DNA of 64,000 nt from Chelativorans alearensis (GCF_010993735.1 NZ_WQNI01000007.1:178048-242047), one strand, 5' to 3'; counted from the first letter of the stretch, positions 26,073-35,920 are shown. Notes: generated by a model from the letters alone, not told the origin. Made by a program: numbers and translations.

Positions 26073-26993
26073 ATGGCTGTTCAGCGCTACATGGCAGTGA
26101 TCGGAGCGGGCCTGATGGGGCACAGCATCGCGCTGACCTTTGCCCGTGCCGGCAACTGTTTGCGCGTCTTCGATCCGTCGCCGGAAAGCCTTGCAAGCCT
26201 GCACGAGCGGGTTGGAGCGAGCCTTCGCGCGCTTGGCGCGGCCGAGATCGACGCCGTTTTGGACAGGATCAAACTGGCAGACAGCATCCCCGGCTGTGTG
26301 AAAAACGCGAGCTTCGTCACCGAAGCGACACCCGAAAATCTGGAGCTGAAGCGATCAGTCTTCGCGGCGGTTGAAGCCAGTGCGCCAGCGAACTGCATAC
26401 TGGCCTCCAACACCTCTGTCATTCCGATCACCAAAATTATGAAGGGGCTGAAAGACCCTTCCCGTGCGCTCGGCACCCATTGGTGGAATCCCGGCCACCT
26501 CATCCCGCTGGTCGAACTCATCAGGACGGAATGGACGTCCGAGGAGGCCGTGCAGAGGACGTATGCCCTCCTGCGCGAGGCCGGCAAGACGCCAGTCCGG
26601 GTCGAAAAGGACGTCCCCGGATTCATCGGCAACCGGCTGCAGCATGCGCTGTGGCGTGAGGCAATCAGCCTTGTCGAGCGCGGAATTTGCGACGCGGAAT
26701 CGGTCGATACTGTCATCAAGTCGTGCTTCGGCAGGCGACTGGCTGTTCTGGGGCCGCTCGAAAACGCCGATCTCGTGGGAACCGACCTGACATTCGATAT
26801 CCATCAAAACGTGCTGTTCGACCTGGAGTCGCGGCAGGGGCCATCGCCCTATCTCGAACGCCTCGTCGCTGAGGGGAAGCTGGGAATGAAAACAGGTCAG
26901 GGATTTCGCCGCTGGACACCGGAGGAGGCGCAGGCGGTACGCGATAAGGTGGCCAGCCATCTGGTCAAGCTCGATGGCATTTTGAGCGATTAG
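26073..26993 (+). CDS. 3-hydroxyacyl-CoA dehydrogenase-like NAD-dependent enzyme
   Basis: A 306-residue protein with VIGAGLMGHSIALTFARAG (NAD site, residues 9-27), ILASNTSVIPITKI and GTHWWNPGHLIPLVELI in the place of the HFFNPxxxMxLVE motif, and VEKDVPGFIGNRLQHALWREA. The WWNP variant is common in the lambda-crystallin/L-carnitine-dehydrogenase branch, so a free hydroxy acid may be the substrate rather than a CoA ester. Last gene of the cyclase-cupin-SDR set. Confidence 0.9.
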   Translation: MAVQRYMAVIGAGLMGHSIALTFARAGNCLRVFDPSPESLASLHERVGASLRALGAAEIDAVLDRIKLADSIPGCVKNASFVTEATPENLELKRSVFAAVEASAPANCILASNTSVIPITKIMKGLKDPSRALGTHWWNPGHLIPLVELIRTEWTSEEAVQRTYALLREAGKTPVRVEKDVPGFIGNRLQHALWREAISLVERGICDAESVDTVIKSCFGRRLAVLGPLENADLVGTDLTFDIHQNVLFDLESRQGPSPYLERLVAEGKLGMKTGQGFRRWTPEEAQAVRDKVASHLVKLDGILSD

Positions 26994-27027
26994 ATCGGTC
27001 TGGAGACCGGTCATCAGGGAGGAGACA

Positions 27028-27654
27028 ATGGGGTCCGAACGAAGAAGTCGCCGCGCATCCATAGATATTTCAGCTAACCATGGACTGGATCGCCGCCGTG
27101 TGCTCGCCGACCCTGCTGCCACGAGCCTCACGGCTGCAGCCATCCTGAGACAAAACCGCGCCGCCGAAGTGGCGCCGGACCTGATTCTGCGTGAGGACGT
27201 CGAGATCGTCATCACGTCCACGCCGGACACGACGATGGTGGAATCTCTGAGCGAGCGTGGCGACAAGCTTTCGTCCGAGGTCTGGTGGTCGCCGCACCGT
27301 CCCTTCAAATTTTCACTCACCGGCGCGAGTGTGAGGGCGCTTGCCTCGAGTTACATGAACGCGACCGGACGGCCCTGGACGCAGCCTATCGGCTTTAAGC
27401 ATGCGCTCTTCGAGGGCGAGATTTCGCGAGCCCAGGATCCGGAAAATTCCGACGGGCTGGTCGCGGCAATCGCACATACCAAGCTCGACACCATCGTCGG
27501 GGCGGCGAATTTCTCGAAGGGTCCGGTGAAGAACGTCACCAAGACGCCTCTTGTGGGCGGGCCGCGGAGAGAGGACGGAGATCTCAACCTAGAGATATTA
27601 GCCAACGCGCCTGCGCCCGAGATCCCCGTCACGGCAGAGATGAAGCTGCTGTGA
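27028..27654 (+). pseudogene. Internally deleted ABC substrate-binding protein
   Basis: The 208-codon frame matches two separate parts of the full-length binding protein at 41937-43262: NRAAEVAPDLILREDVEIVI aligns with NRVAEVASELILRDEVNIMV, and then at once SSEVWWSPHRPFKFSLTG and GRPWTQPIGFKHALFE align with TTEVWWSPSHPFKSGLTG and GRQWTQPLGFKHAVLE. About 170 residues between them, covering much of the ligand cleft, are missing without breaking the frame. No signal peptide is left. It stands at the place of the binding-protein gene for the ABC transporter that follows. Confidence 0.8.
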
Positions 27655-27728
27655 CTGTGCGCTCCGGCACCGGGTGGCCACCTCCCGCCACACGGCGCCG
27701 GAGCGAGAATCGCTAGGAAAGGGACCAA

Positions 27729-28457
27729 TTGGGCGAGATACTCAGCCTTGCGAGTGTGACCAAATCCTTCGGCGCGGTGACCGTGGCCGACGCGCTCACC
27801 TATTCGCTTGCGGAAGGCGAGGCGCTGGGGGTAATCGGGCCGAACGGGGCAGGCAAGACCTCCATGTTCAACCTGATCACGGGCACCTTGCCACTGGATG
27901 CCGGCCGCATCACCTTTCTCGGTCATGATGTCACCCGCCAGAACGCGGCTCAGCGCTGCCGCGCAGGCATGGCGCGCAGTTTCCAGGTGCCGCAGTCCTT
28001 TGGTGGGCTGACCGTCTTCGAGAACGCCATGATCGCCGCCACGCAGGGGGCTAACCTGCCCGGGCAGGAGGCCGAGGCGCTGTGCCTCGACGTGCTGGAA
28101 CAGACGAAGCTGATGAGCAAGGCCAACGTGCTTGCCAGTCGGCTTGCCCTTCTCGACCGCAAGCGGCTGGAGCTGACGCGGGCCCTTTGCGCCAGGCCGA
28201 AGCTTCTGTTGCTCGACGAGATAGCGGGCGGGCTGACGGACGAGGAGTGCCGGTCTCTGATCGAAATGATCCGGGCGATCCACGTCTCAGGCATGTCGAT
28301 CATCTGGATCGAGCACGTGGTCCACGCCCTGACCGCGGTCGTGGGCCGCCTCATCGTTCTCGACTTCGGGAAGATGATTGCCGAGGGCAACCCGAAGGCG
28401 GTGATGGAGAGCCGGGAGGTGAAGGAGATCTATTTGGGGATCGAGACCGATGCCTGA
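27729..28457 (+). CDS. Branched-chain-type ABC transporter ATPase (LivG-like)
   Basis: A 242-residue ATPase: Walker A GPNGAGKT near residue 39, [20 protein letters not shown], and Walker [16 protein letters not shown]. The ABC signature, normally LSxGQ, reads [15 protein letters not shown], and the Walker B proline is Ile; both are typical of a sub-branch of LivG proteins for non-amino-acid substrates. It starts with TTG at 27729 after AGGAAAGGG. It overlaps the next gene by 8 bases. Confidence 0.9.
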   Translation: MGEILSLASVTKSFGAVTVADALTYSLAEGEALGVIGPNGAGKTSMFNLITGTLPLDAGRITFLGHDVTRQNAAQRCRAGMARSFQVPQSFGGLTVFENAMIAATQGANLPGQEAEALCLDVLEQTKLMSKANVLASRLALLDRKRLELTRALCARPKLLLLDEIAGGLTDEECRSLIEMIRAIHVSGMSIIWIEHVVHALTAVVGRLIVLDFGKMIAEGNPKAVMESREVKEIYLGIETDA

Positions 28458-29154
28458 GCCCATCCTCAGGACGAACCGTCTCGACGCCCGATACGGCGAC
28501 TTCCAGGCGCTGTATTGCGTCGACATGGAGCTCGGCGAGGGCGAGGTCGTCGCCATCATCGGCGCCAATGGAGCGGGCAAGACCACGCTGATGCGCTCCG
28601 TCTCTGGCTTGATGAAGAACGCGGCCGAACAGATCGTCTATCGCGGCCGTCCTATTGGGGCACTTCGCGCCGACCAGGTGGCGGAGCTGGGCATCGGGCT
28701 TGTGCCCGAGGGCCGGCAACTTTTCCCGTCCCTGTCGGTGGAGGAGAACCTGATCATCGGCGGCCGGGTCGGACGCAGCGGGCCGTGGTCGCTCGCCGCG
28801 ATCTACGCGCTCTTCCCCGTTCTCGAAGAGCGCCGGCATCTTCCGTCCACCTCTCTGTCGGGCGGGCAGCAACAAATGGTGGCCATCGGCCGCGCACTGA
28901 TGGCCAATCCCGACCTCGTCATGTTCGACGAGATCAGCCTTGGCCTCGCGCCTGTCGTCATCAAGCAGATCTACGACGCTCTGCCGGGTATCGTCGGAGA
29001 GGGGATGAGCGCGGTGGTCGTGGAGCAGGACGTCACCAAGGCGCTCTCCGTCTCCTCCCGAGTCTACTGCCTGCAGGAGGGCAGGGTCTCCCTTGAGGGG
29101 TGTTCGGACACAGTTACGCGCGAGGAGATTTCCCGCGCCTATTTCGGGCAGTGA
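28450..29154 (+). CDS. Branched-chain-type ABC transporter ATPase (LivF-like)
   Basis: A 234-residue ATPase with GANGAGKTTLMRSVSGL, LVPEGRQLFPSLSVEENLIIGG, a standard LSGGQQQMVAIGRAL signature and LVMFDEISLGLAPV. Partner of the LivG-like ATPase in a heterodimeric motor at the inner membrane. Confidence 0.94.
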   Translation: MPEPILRTNRLDARYGDFQALYCVDMELGEGEVVAIIGANGAGKTTLMRSVSGLMKNAAEQIVYRGRPIGALRADQVAELGIGLVPEGRQLFPSLSVEENLIIGGRVGRSGPWSLAAIYALFPVLEERRHLPSTSLSGGQQQMVAIGRALMANPDLVMFDEISLGLAPVVIKQIYDALPGIVGEGMSAVVVEQDVTKALSVSSRVYCLQEGRVSLEGCSDTVTREEISRAYFGQ

Positions 29155-29159
29155 TCGGC

Positions 29160-30023
29160 ATGGACTGGGTCAACGCCATCCTTCAGGGAACTTTGCTCGG
29201 CGGCCTCTACGCGCTGTTCGCCGCTGGTCTCAGCCTCATTTTCGGTGTCATGCGCCTCGTAAACATCGCCCATGGCGACCTTATAGTGCTGGCCGCCTAT
29301 CTGGCGCTGACCGTGATTATGGCGCTCGGCATCCATCCGTTGATGTCCCTTCTGGCCGTCGTGCCGGTGATGGCGGTTGTGGGGTATGTCTTGCAGCGGA
29401 GCATCCTGAACCGGACGCTCGGCGACGACATCCTGCCGCCGCTGCTGGTGTCTTTCGGGCTCTCGGTCATCATACAGAACGCGCTTCTGGAGACTTACAC
29501 GGCCGACCCGCAGAGGCTCAGTGCCGGGCCAATTGAGGTGGCGAGCCTCAATCTTGGCGGGCTGGCGGTGGGCTACCTGCCGTTCCTGATGTTCGTCACC
29601 GCCGTCGCCATCATCGGGGGCCTTCAAATCGTCTTCTACCGTACCGGGCTCGGCCGCGCGTTCCGCGCCGTCTCCGACAATCAGGACATCGCCCAGCTCA
29701 TGGGCATCAATCGCCGCCATGTCTTCGCTCTCGCCATGGCACTGTCCCTGGCGGTCACCGCGGTGGCAGGCATATTTCTCGGCATCCGGACGTCCTTCGA
29801 CCCGGCGACCGGACCGGCTCGCCTGATCTTCGGCTTCGAAGCGGTGATCATCGGTGGGATGGGTAGTCTCTGGGGCACGCTCGCGGGTGGCGTGATCCTT
29901 GGAGTGAGCCAGGCGATCGGCGCCCAAGTCAACCCGGGATGGCAGATCCTCGCCGGCCATGTCGCTTTCCTGGTCATTCTGGCAGTCCGCCCGCGCGGCC
30001 TGTTCCCGAGGATGGACGGATGA
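29160..30023 (+). CDS. Branched-chain-type ABC transporter permease (LivH-like)
   Basis: A 287-residue permease with about 8 membrane segments. The start GGLYALFAAGLSLIFGVMRL followed by VNIAHGDLI is the LivH signature, and FGFEAVIIGGMGSLWGTLAG is the conserved late loop. Chosen start 29160; the frame is open earlier but overlaps livF. Its TGA overlaps the next ATG (ATGA). Confidence 0.94.
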   Translation: MDWVNAILQGTLLGGLYALFAAGLSLIFGVMRLVNIAHGDLIVLAAYLALTVIMALGIHPLMSLLAVVPVMAVVGYVLQRSILNRTLGDDILPPLLVSFGLSVIIQNALLETYTADPQRLSAGPIEVASLNLGGLAVGYLPFLMFVTAVAIIGGLQIVFYRTGLGRAFRAVSDNQDIAQLMGINRRHVFALAMALSLAVTAVAGIFLGIRTSFDPATGPARLIFGFEAVIIGGMGSLWGTLAGGVILGVSQAIGAQVNPGWQILAGHVAFLVILAVRPRGLFPRMDG

Positions 30024-31048
30024 GCGCACGCGACAACTACCGTGTCTTCCGAGCCACGCGTGCCAGCCGCGTCGCGGCGGTTCTGGGGCTCGCCGTGCTC
30101 GTTCTGCTGTTCGCGGCTCCGTGGTGGGCCGGCCGGGCCGAACTCAGGCTCTTGGGCGAAATCTTCCTCTATCTTTCGCTAGCCATGCTCTGGAACCTGC
30201 TTGCGGGCTACGCCGGCTTCGTCTCGGTGGGCCAGCAGGCCTATGTCGGCCTCGGCGGCTATTTGCTCTTCGCGCTGACGATCTTCCTCGGTCTTCATCC
30301 CGTCGCCGCCATCGCGGCCGCCGGACTGGCCGGCGCGCTTGTGGCGATGCCGGTGGCCCTTCTCATTTTCAGGCTTCGAGGCGCGTATTTTGCCATCGGA
30401 ACCTGGGTTATTGCCGAAGTCTTCCGCTTGGGCTTTGCACAGCTCGGCGCGCTGGGCGGCGGCTCTGGTATCTCGCTGCCGGTGGACGCAGCGAGGTCGC
30501 TCGCCGAAGGACGGGACGCGCGTGAAGCTGTGAGCTACTGGCTGACGCTGGGCGTTGCAACCGCTGTCATCACGATCGCCTGTCTCTTCCTGCGCTCACG
30601 ACGCGGGCTCGCGCTGACCGCCATTCGCGACAATGAACTGGCCGCGGGCTCTCTGGGCATTGACATCTGGCGCACGAAGTTCCTCGTCTATGTCATCGTG
30701 GGCGGCCTTACCACGCTCGTGGGCGCGCTGATCTTTCTGCAGAAGTTGCGCATCTCGCCCGAGGCGGCCTTCAGCGTCAATGACTGGACCGCCTTCGTCA
30801 TTTTCATCGTCGTGATCGGCGGCATCGGCTCACTCGAGGGGCCTTTCGTCGGCACTATCGTCTACTTCCTCCTGCGCGAGATGCTGGCCGATCTCGGCGC
30901 TGCCTACCTCATCGTGCTGGGCGCGGTCGCCATTGCGGTCATGCTCGTCGCGCCCAAAGGGCTCTGGGGGCTTGTGCGCGACAGCACTGGGTTACGGCTC
31001 TTCCCGCTAGGCTATCGGACGGAACCCAAGGAAAAGAAAGGAGCCTGA
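30020..31048 (+). CDS. Branched-chain-type ABC transporter permease (LivM-like)
   Basis: A 342-residue permease with about 9-10 membrane segments, including MLWNLLAGYAGFVSVGQQAY (LivM signature), LRGAYFAIGTWVIAEVFRL and FVIFIVVIGGIGSLEGPFVG. With the LivF/G/H-like genes it gives a complete importer except for the binding protein, whose local gene is deleted. The orphan binding protein at 41937 is the likely substitute. Confidence 0.94.
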   Translation: MSARDNYRVFRATRASRVAAVLGLAVLVLLFAAPWWAGRAELRLLGEIFLYLSLAMLWNLLAGYAGFVSVGQQAYVGLGGYLLFALTIFLGLHPVAAIAAAGLAGALVAMPVALLIFRLRGAYFAIGTWVIAEVFRLGFAQLGALGGGSGISLPVDAARSLAEGRDAREAVSYWLTLGVATAVITIACLFLRSRRGLALTAIRDNELAAGSLGIDIWRTKFLVYVIVGGLTTLVGALIFLQKLRISPEAAFSVNDWTAFVIFIVVIGGIGSLEGPFVGTIVYFLLREMLADLGAAYLIVLGAVAIAVMLVAPKGLWGLVRDSTGLRLFPLGYRTEPKEKKGA

Positions 31049-31050
31049 CC

Positions 31051-31983
31051 ATGGCAAGGCAGACGAAGACCATCATTACCTGCGCGGTCACGGGGGCCAT
31101 CCATACCCCCACGATGTCAGACGCGCTGCCATACACCTATGACGACATCGCCACCCAAGCGATCGAGGCGTCGGAAGCGGGAGCCTCGATCCTCCATCTG
31201 CACGCGCGCAACAATCAGGACGGCAGGCCGTCCGTAGATCCGGACGATTTCGCGCCCTTCCTGCAGCGCATCAAGCAGGCGACGAATGCGGTCGTGAATA
31301 TTTCCACCGGTGGTTCGCTCACACTCTCCATCCAAGACCGGATCAAGCCAGCCAAGACCTTCTCGCCCGAGATGTGTTCGCTCAACATGGGGAGCTTGAA
31401 TTTCTCCTTTCATCCGCTGGCTGGGCGTTATGAGGAATGGAAATTCGACTGGGAGAAGGATTATGTCGCCCGCTCGGAAGGAAACATCTTTCGCAACACG
31501 TTTCACGACATTCGCGAGGCGGCGGAAACTCTCGCTCCCCACGACATCAAGTTCGAGCATGAATGCTACGATGTCGGCCATCTATACAATCTGAAGTTCT
31601 GTATGGATATCGGTCTGTTCAGGCCGCCGATCTTCCTACAGTTCGTTCTCGGTATTCTGGGTGGCATCGGCGCCGACATTGACAATCTCATTTTCATGAA
31701 GCGAACCGCCGATAGGCTTTTCGGCGAGGACTACCGCTGGTCCGTTCTGGGGGCAGGAGGTGCGCAGATGCCTCTGGCGGCGGCGGCAGCGCAGATGGGC
31801 GGCAATGTGCGTGTAGGGCTGGAGGACTCGCTTTACATCAGCCGCGGGAAGCTTGCGGAATCGAACGCCCAACAGGTCGCCAAGGTCCGCCGCATCGTGG
31901 AGGAGCTTGGTTCCGAGGTGGCCACGCCAGACGAGGCGCGGGAGATCCTCGAACTCAAGGGTGGCGACAATGTTGGATTTTGA
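31051..31983 (+). CDS. BKACE-family beta-keto acid cleavage enzyme
   Basis: A 310-residue Zn-dependent enzyme of the DUF849/BKACE family. Landmarks are ITCAVTGAIHTPTMS at the start, LHLHARNNQDGRPS (Zn-binding HLH), VNISTGGS, FEHECYDVGHLYNL (Glu and His at the active site) and NVRVGLEDSLY. BKACE enzymes condense a beta-keto acid with acetyl-CoA to give acetoacetate and a new CoA ester. It starts 2 bases after the LivM stop, so a transported compound probably ends as a beta-keto acid. Confidence 0.92.
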   Translation: MARQTKTIITCAVTGAIHTPTMSDALPYTYDDIATQAIEASEAGASILHLHARNNQDGRPSVDPDDFAPFLQRIKQATNAVVNISTGGSLTLSIQDRIKPAKTFSPEMCSLNMGSLNFSFHPLAGRYEEWKFDWEKDYVARSEGNIFRNTFHDIREAAETLAPHDIKFEHECYDVGHLYNLKFCMDIGLFRPPIFLQFVLGILGGIGADIDNLIFMKRTADRLFGEDYRWSVLGAGGAQMPLAAAAAQMGGNVRVGLEDSLYISRGKLAESNAQQVAKVRRIVEELGSEVATPDEAREILELKGGDNVGF

Positions 31984-32046
31984 GGCCGCCTTATACGCGC
32001 CGAACAACCGCCGCGCTCGGCGTCACCTTCTCTGGGGACGTGGTCG

Positions 32047-33015
32047 ATGAAGAAACGAAAGACCGTACTGGTCCGCCACGAGCGCTTCGACTGGTCAGAA
32101 TGGTACGTGCGAAAACTTTCGCCGCTCTTTCCGGATTTCGAGTTCCGCCCCACCAGATCCGAAGCCGAGGCGATGGCCGAAGCGCACGAGGTGAATGTTT
32201 TCGTGGGAATTGGTCCAACGACCACGCCGCGGTTTGTAGCGGCGATGCCGAATCTCGAATGGGTGCAAACCCTTACGACCGGCGTCGACAATCTGCTGGT
32301 GATGAAGGAGATGCCTGCGCATGTCGCGATCACCAGGGTCGCGGGCGTGCATGGACCGCAAATGGCAGAGCTTGCCATCCTCCTCATGTTGAGCCTGCTT
32401 CGGGATTTGCCGCGCTTCCTGGAGAAGCAGCAGAAGAGGCAATGGGATCGAAGGCCCCAACCTTTGTTGTCCGGCAGGACGGTCTGCATTCTCGGCCTGG
32501 GCCTGATCGCGGATTCCTTGGCACTCTACTGCAAGACCATGGGCATGACGGTCGTCGGTGTTTCGGATGGCCGCAAGGAAGCACCGCATGTCGATCGCAT
32601 CTACCGGCGGGCCGACCTCAAACAGGCGGCGGCCGAGGCGGACTTTCTCGTCGTCCTCGTCCCGCTGTCCGCGGAGACCCGACATATCATAAATGCCGAC
32701 GTTCTCTTGGCTATGAAGCCGTCTGCCTACCTGATCAACATCGCCCGTGGCGGTTGCGTGGATGAAAATGCACTGCTCGACGCGCTGAACAAAGGTCAGA
32801 TTGCCGGCGCGGGGATCGATGTGTTCGAGGCGACGCCCCTGCCGGCGGAAAGCCCGCTCTGGCATGCACCGAATGCGATCGTGACGCCGCATGTCGGGGG
32901 CTATGCGGATGTCTATCACGAGCAGTGCTTTCCGATTGTTGTCGAAAACTTCAGGGTCTACGCACAAGGCGGCCCCGACGCGCTCAAGAACGCCATGAGG
33001 CGACAGGGAGATTAG
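32047..33015 (+). CDS. D-isomer-specific 2-hydroxyacid dehydrogenase
   Basis: A 322-residue NAD(P)-dependent oxidoreductase. Catalytic residues are in order: NIARGG (Arg near residue 237), DVFEATPLP (Glu near 261) and TPHVGG (His near 280). The cofactor loop is GLGLIADSLA: the third glycine of GxGxxG is Ala. Such enzymes reduce 2-oxo acids or oxidise D-2-hydroxy acids. It follows the BKACE gene after 63 bases. Confidence 0.9.
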   Translation: MKKRKTVLVRHERFDWSEWYVRKLSPLFPDFEFRPTRSEAEAMAEAHEVNVFVGIGPTTTPRFVAAMPNLEWVQTLTTGVDNLLVMKEMPAHVAITRVAGVHGPQMAELAILLMLSLLRDLPRFLEKQQKRQWDRRPQPLLSGRTVCILGLGLIADSLALYCKTMGMTVVGVSDGRKEAPHVDRIYRRADLKQAAAEADFLVVLVPLSAETRHIINADVLLAMKPSAYLINIARGGCVDENALLDALNKGQIAGAGIDVFEATPLPAESPLWHAPNAIVTPHVGGYADVYHEQCFPIVVENFRVYAQGGPDALKNAMRRQGD

Positions 33016-33016
33016 G

Positions 33017-34195
33017 GTGCAAACAAACTCGCCGATTTCTATTGCCGAGATGGAGCGACGTTGGGCTGCTGCCCGCGCCGTGCTCGAAGACAATGGCGTG
33101 GACGCGCTCGTGATGCAGGCGCGTGAGGACTGGATGGGCGGCTACGTGCGCTGGTTTACCGATATTCCGGCGAACAACGGATATCCCCGCACTGTCGTGT
33201 TCTTTCACGATCGACCGATGACCGTGATCGAGATGGGAGCCTTCGGAATGGATCGTCGCGTTTCAACAGATGACGGTGTCCACCGTGGTGTGGAACGGAT
33301 TCTCGGCACGCCTTCCTTCCATTCGGTCGGCTATACAGTCGAGTATGATGCAAGGCTACTTGTCCAGGTACTCAGCGAGGCAGGCTGCCGGCGGATTGGA
33401 CTGCTGACACCTGGCGCGCTGCCGCACTCGCTGGTGCAGGCGCTGGGAGCACTGGACAACGGGTTCGACGTCGTCGACCTGACGGATCCGATCGACGTGA
33501 TGAAGGCCGTCAAGAGCGCCGAGGAGATCGAGCTCATCCGAAAGACCGCTTTGATACAGGATCAGGTCTTCAGCGAAGTCTGCGATTTCATTCGGCCCGG
33601 CATTACCGACCGAGAGGTGGCGGCTCATGCCGAATCGAAGGGACGCAGGCTTGGCAGCGACCAGGGAATTTTTCTCGGCATATCAGCGCCGCTGGGCAAA
33701 CCGTCGCGCTTCCTGAACCGACCGTTCCAAACGCGCACTCTTCAAGCGGGCGACCACCTGTCGCTTCTGATCGAGATCAACGGGCCTGGCGGGCTCTATC
33801 TGGAGATTGCTCGAACCATTGTCCTCGGCGAGCCGAATGTCCGGCTGCTTCAGGCTTTCGAGAACGTTCGTCTTGCTCAACAGCATACACTGTCACTGAT
33901 GCGGGCCGGCGCGGCCCCGGCGGAGATAGCGGCCGCCCACGACGATTGGATGATGGCTCGTAATCTGCCGCCCGAAGCCCGGCTCTACGCGCATGGACAG
34001 GGCTGCGAGATGGTGGAAAGGCCGCTGATTCGCAGGGATGAAACCATGAAGCTGGCCGAGAACATGTGTCTGGCGGTGCATCCTGGCTATGACGACGGCG
34101 AGGTATTCGCCGTCATCTGCGACAACTACCTGATCCAACGAGACGGGGTCGGGCCCTGCCTGCACAAGACGGAGAAGAAGATATTCAGCATCTAA
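33017..34195 (+). CDS. M24 (creatinase/aminopeptidase-fold) protein lacking the metal ligands
   Basis: A 392-residue pita-bread-fold protein with N-terminal creatinase domain (ALVMQAREDWMGGYVRWFTD) and C-terminal M24 domain. The five metal ligands D-D-H-E-E of true aminopeptidases appear to be E-E-H-H-D here: LIEINGPGGLYLEIARTI (Glu for both Asp), AHGQGCEMVE (His kept), VHPGYDDGE (His for Glu) and VICDNYLI (Asp for Glu). It is thus more likely a metal-free C-N hydrolase like creatinase than a peptidase. GTG start at 33017, one base after the dehydrogenase stop codon. Confidence 0.82.
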   Translation: MQTNSPISIAEMERRWAAARAVLEDNGVDALVMQAREDWMGGYVRWFTDIPANNGYPRTVVFFHDRPMTVIEMGAFGMDRRVSTDDGVHRGVERILGTPSFHSVGYTVEYDARLLVQVLSEAGCRRIGLLTPGALPHSLVQALGALDNGFDVVDLTDPIDVMKAVKSAEEIELIRKTALIQDQVFSEVCDFIRPGITDREVAAHAESKGRRLGSDQGIFLGISAPLGKPSRFLNRPFQTRTLQAGDHLSLLIEINGPGGLYLEIARTIVLGEPNVRLLQAFENVRLAQQHTLSLMRAGAAPAEIAAAHDDWMMARNLPPEARLYAHGQGCEMVERPLIRRDETMKLAENMCLAVHPGYDDGEVFAVICDNYLIQRDGVGPCLHKTEKKIFSI

Positions 34196-34302
34196 GTGAA
34201 CGGGTCGCGTTAACCAGGTGAGGAGCCATTGACAATGCGCCTGCAGGGCCCGGCCCGATGAGACTGAAGGGCACACAACGCAAATCAAAGGGAGAGTCTG
34301 TC

Positions 34303-35883
34303 ATGAAGCATGACGTCGTCGTGATGGGTGCAGGGCATAATGGGCTCGTTGCAGCCGCCTACCTGGCCAAGGCCGGCAAGAAGGTTCTGGTGCTTGAGCG
34401 CCAGGGTTGGCCGGGCGGCGGCGTGGTCACCCGCGAAATCAATACGCCGGGATACAAGCACGATATCCACTCGACCGCCCATGTCATGATCCAGGCTAAT
34501 CCCCTGCTGACCGAGGATGAACTGGGGCTGCTGTCGAAATACGGGCTGAAATATTCCGTCTCGGACACGCCCCACGTCTCGATCTTCCCGGGCCAAGAGG
34601 CGCTCATCACCTACAAGGACGTCGACAAGACCTGCGCTCAGATCGCCAAATTCAACCAGCGGGACGCGGAGGCCTATCGCCGGTTCGCCATGCAGTCGAT
34701 CGGCATGCTGCCCATGTTCGTCTCCGGCCTGTATGCGCCACCGTTGCCGTTCGGCCCGTTCATGGCGACGCTCGATTCCTCGGAAGAAGGCCGCGAAGTC
34801 ATCAGCATGATGGGCCGGTCCTCGCTCGATGTCGTCAACGGCCTGTTCGAGGATGACCGCGTCAAACTGCACCTGCTCAAGCTCACCGCCGAACATCTCC
34901 AGCTTCCCGACGATCTCGGCACCGGCATGGCGGTCTTTCTCATGCCCGGCGTCATGCACACTTACGGCGTCGGCGTGCCGATCGGCGGCTCGGGCAAGCT
35001 TGCCGAGGCGCTGGTGAAATGCATCGAGGCCAATGGCGGAGAGGTCCGCTGCAACGCCGAGATCGCCAAGATCAAGGTCTCGGGGGGCAAGGCGTCAGGC
35101 GTCGTGCTCAGCGATGGCGAAGAGATTGATGCGCGCGACGCAGTCATAGGCTCCATGCATCCGCATATGCTCGGCAGGTTTGTCGACGGGATTGCCGAAC
35201 CGGTTCTGCGGCGAGCGATGATGGTGACGCCGTCGAGCTTCAGCCTGTTCTGCAGCTGGTACGACCTGAAGAAACGGGCGACGTTCCACGCCGGTGACGA
35301 GATCGGCAAGTGCCCGTTCGTGGAGATGCTGACGTCCGATCGGCTGTCCGACTTCCTCGACGATTTCGCCGAGTTGCGTCGCGGGCGTTTGCCTGCCCGC
35401 CCCCTCCTGACCGGCGTTGACCAGACCCATTCCGATCCCTCGCGCGCGCCGGAGGGCGCCGGCACGTTCTATTCGACCGTCATGACGCCATACGATGTCG
35501 GGGGAAAGGGTGCGGCATATTGGGATGAGATCAAGGAGGTGGAGGCTGACAGGCACCTCCAGTTCTATCGCAAGTTCGTCTCCAATCTGACCGACGACAA
35601 TATCATCATGCGCTCGAGCGCTTCACCGCTCGATGTGGAGCGTTCGTCGCCCAACTCGTTCGTGAAGGGCGACATTGGCGGCTGTGCGCCGTTCCACTAC
35701 CAGACCGGCAGCCACAGGCCGAATGCGGATTTGGGGCAATACACGGTGCCGGGAATCGACGGGCTCTACCTCGCCGGACCGTTCTTGCATCCGGGTGGCG
35801 GCGTGTTCGGCGGCGGCCGCGCAACCGCCATCAAGATGTTCGGCGACATGGGCATCGACTTCGAAAAGGTCGCCGGTCGATGA
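34303..35883 (+). CDS. Phytoene-desaturase-like FAD oxidoreductase
   Basis: A 526-residue flavoprotein. VMGAGHNGLVAAAYLAKAGKK at residues 6-26 is the FAD-binding fold, VLERQGWPGGGVVTRE follows, and the C-terminus has GIDGLYLAGPFLHPGGGVFGGGRA, the second FAD contact. Members of this group are found in many catabolic clusters and are not carotenoid enzymes; no crt genes are near. The role is probably dehydrogenation of a ring or side chain. The start at 34303 follows GGGAGAG; an in-frame ATG at 34258 is less likely. Confidence 0.88.
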   Translation: MKHDVVVMGAGHNGLVAAAYLAKAGKKVLVLERQGWPGGGVVTREINTPGYKHDIHSTAHVMIQANPLLTEDELGLLSKYGLKYSVSDTPHVSIFPGQEALITYKDVDKTCAQIAKFNQRDAEAYRRFAMQSIGMLPMFVSGLYAPPLPFGPFMATLDSSEEGREVISMMGRSSLDVVNGLFEDDRVKLHLLKLTAEHLQLPDDLGTGMAVFLMPGVMHTYGVGVPIGGSGKLAEALVKCIEANGGEVRCNAEIAKIKVSGGKASGVVLSDGEEIDARDAVIGSMHPHMLGRFVDGIAEPVLRRAMMVTPSSFSLFCSWYDLKKRATFHAGDEIGKCPFVEMLTSDRLSDFLDDFAELRRGRLPARPLLTGVDQTHSDPSRAPEGAGTFYSTVMTPYDVGGKGAAYWDEIKEVEADRHLQFYRKFVSNLTDDNIIMRSSASPLDVERSSPNSFVKGDIGGCAPFHYQTGSHRPNADLGQYTVPGIDGLYLAGPFLHPGGGVFGGGRATAIKMFGDMGIDFEKVAGR

Positions 35884-35920
35884 TGCCCGAGAATCAACCG
35901 CGTCCGGACGAGTGCATGCG

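Noticed and set aside
34303..35883. Carotenoid biosynthesis (phytoene desaturase proper)
   Set aside because: No other crt gene is present and the context is catabolic; only the flavoprotein fold is shared.
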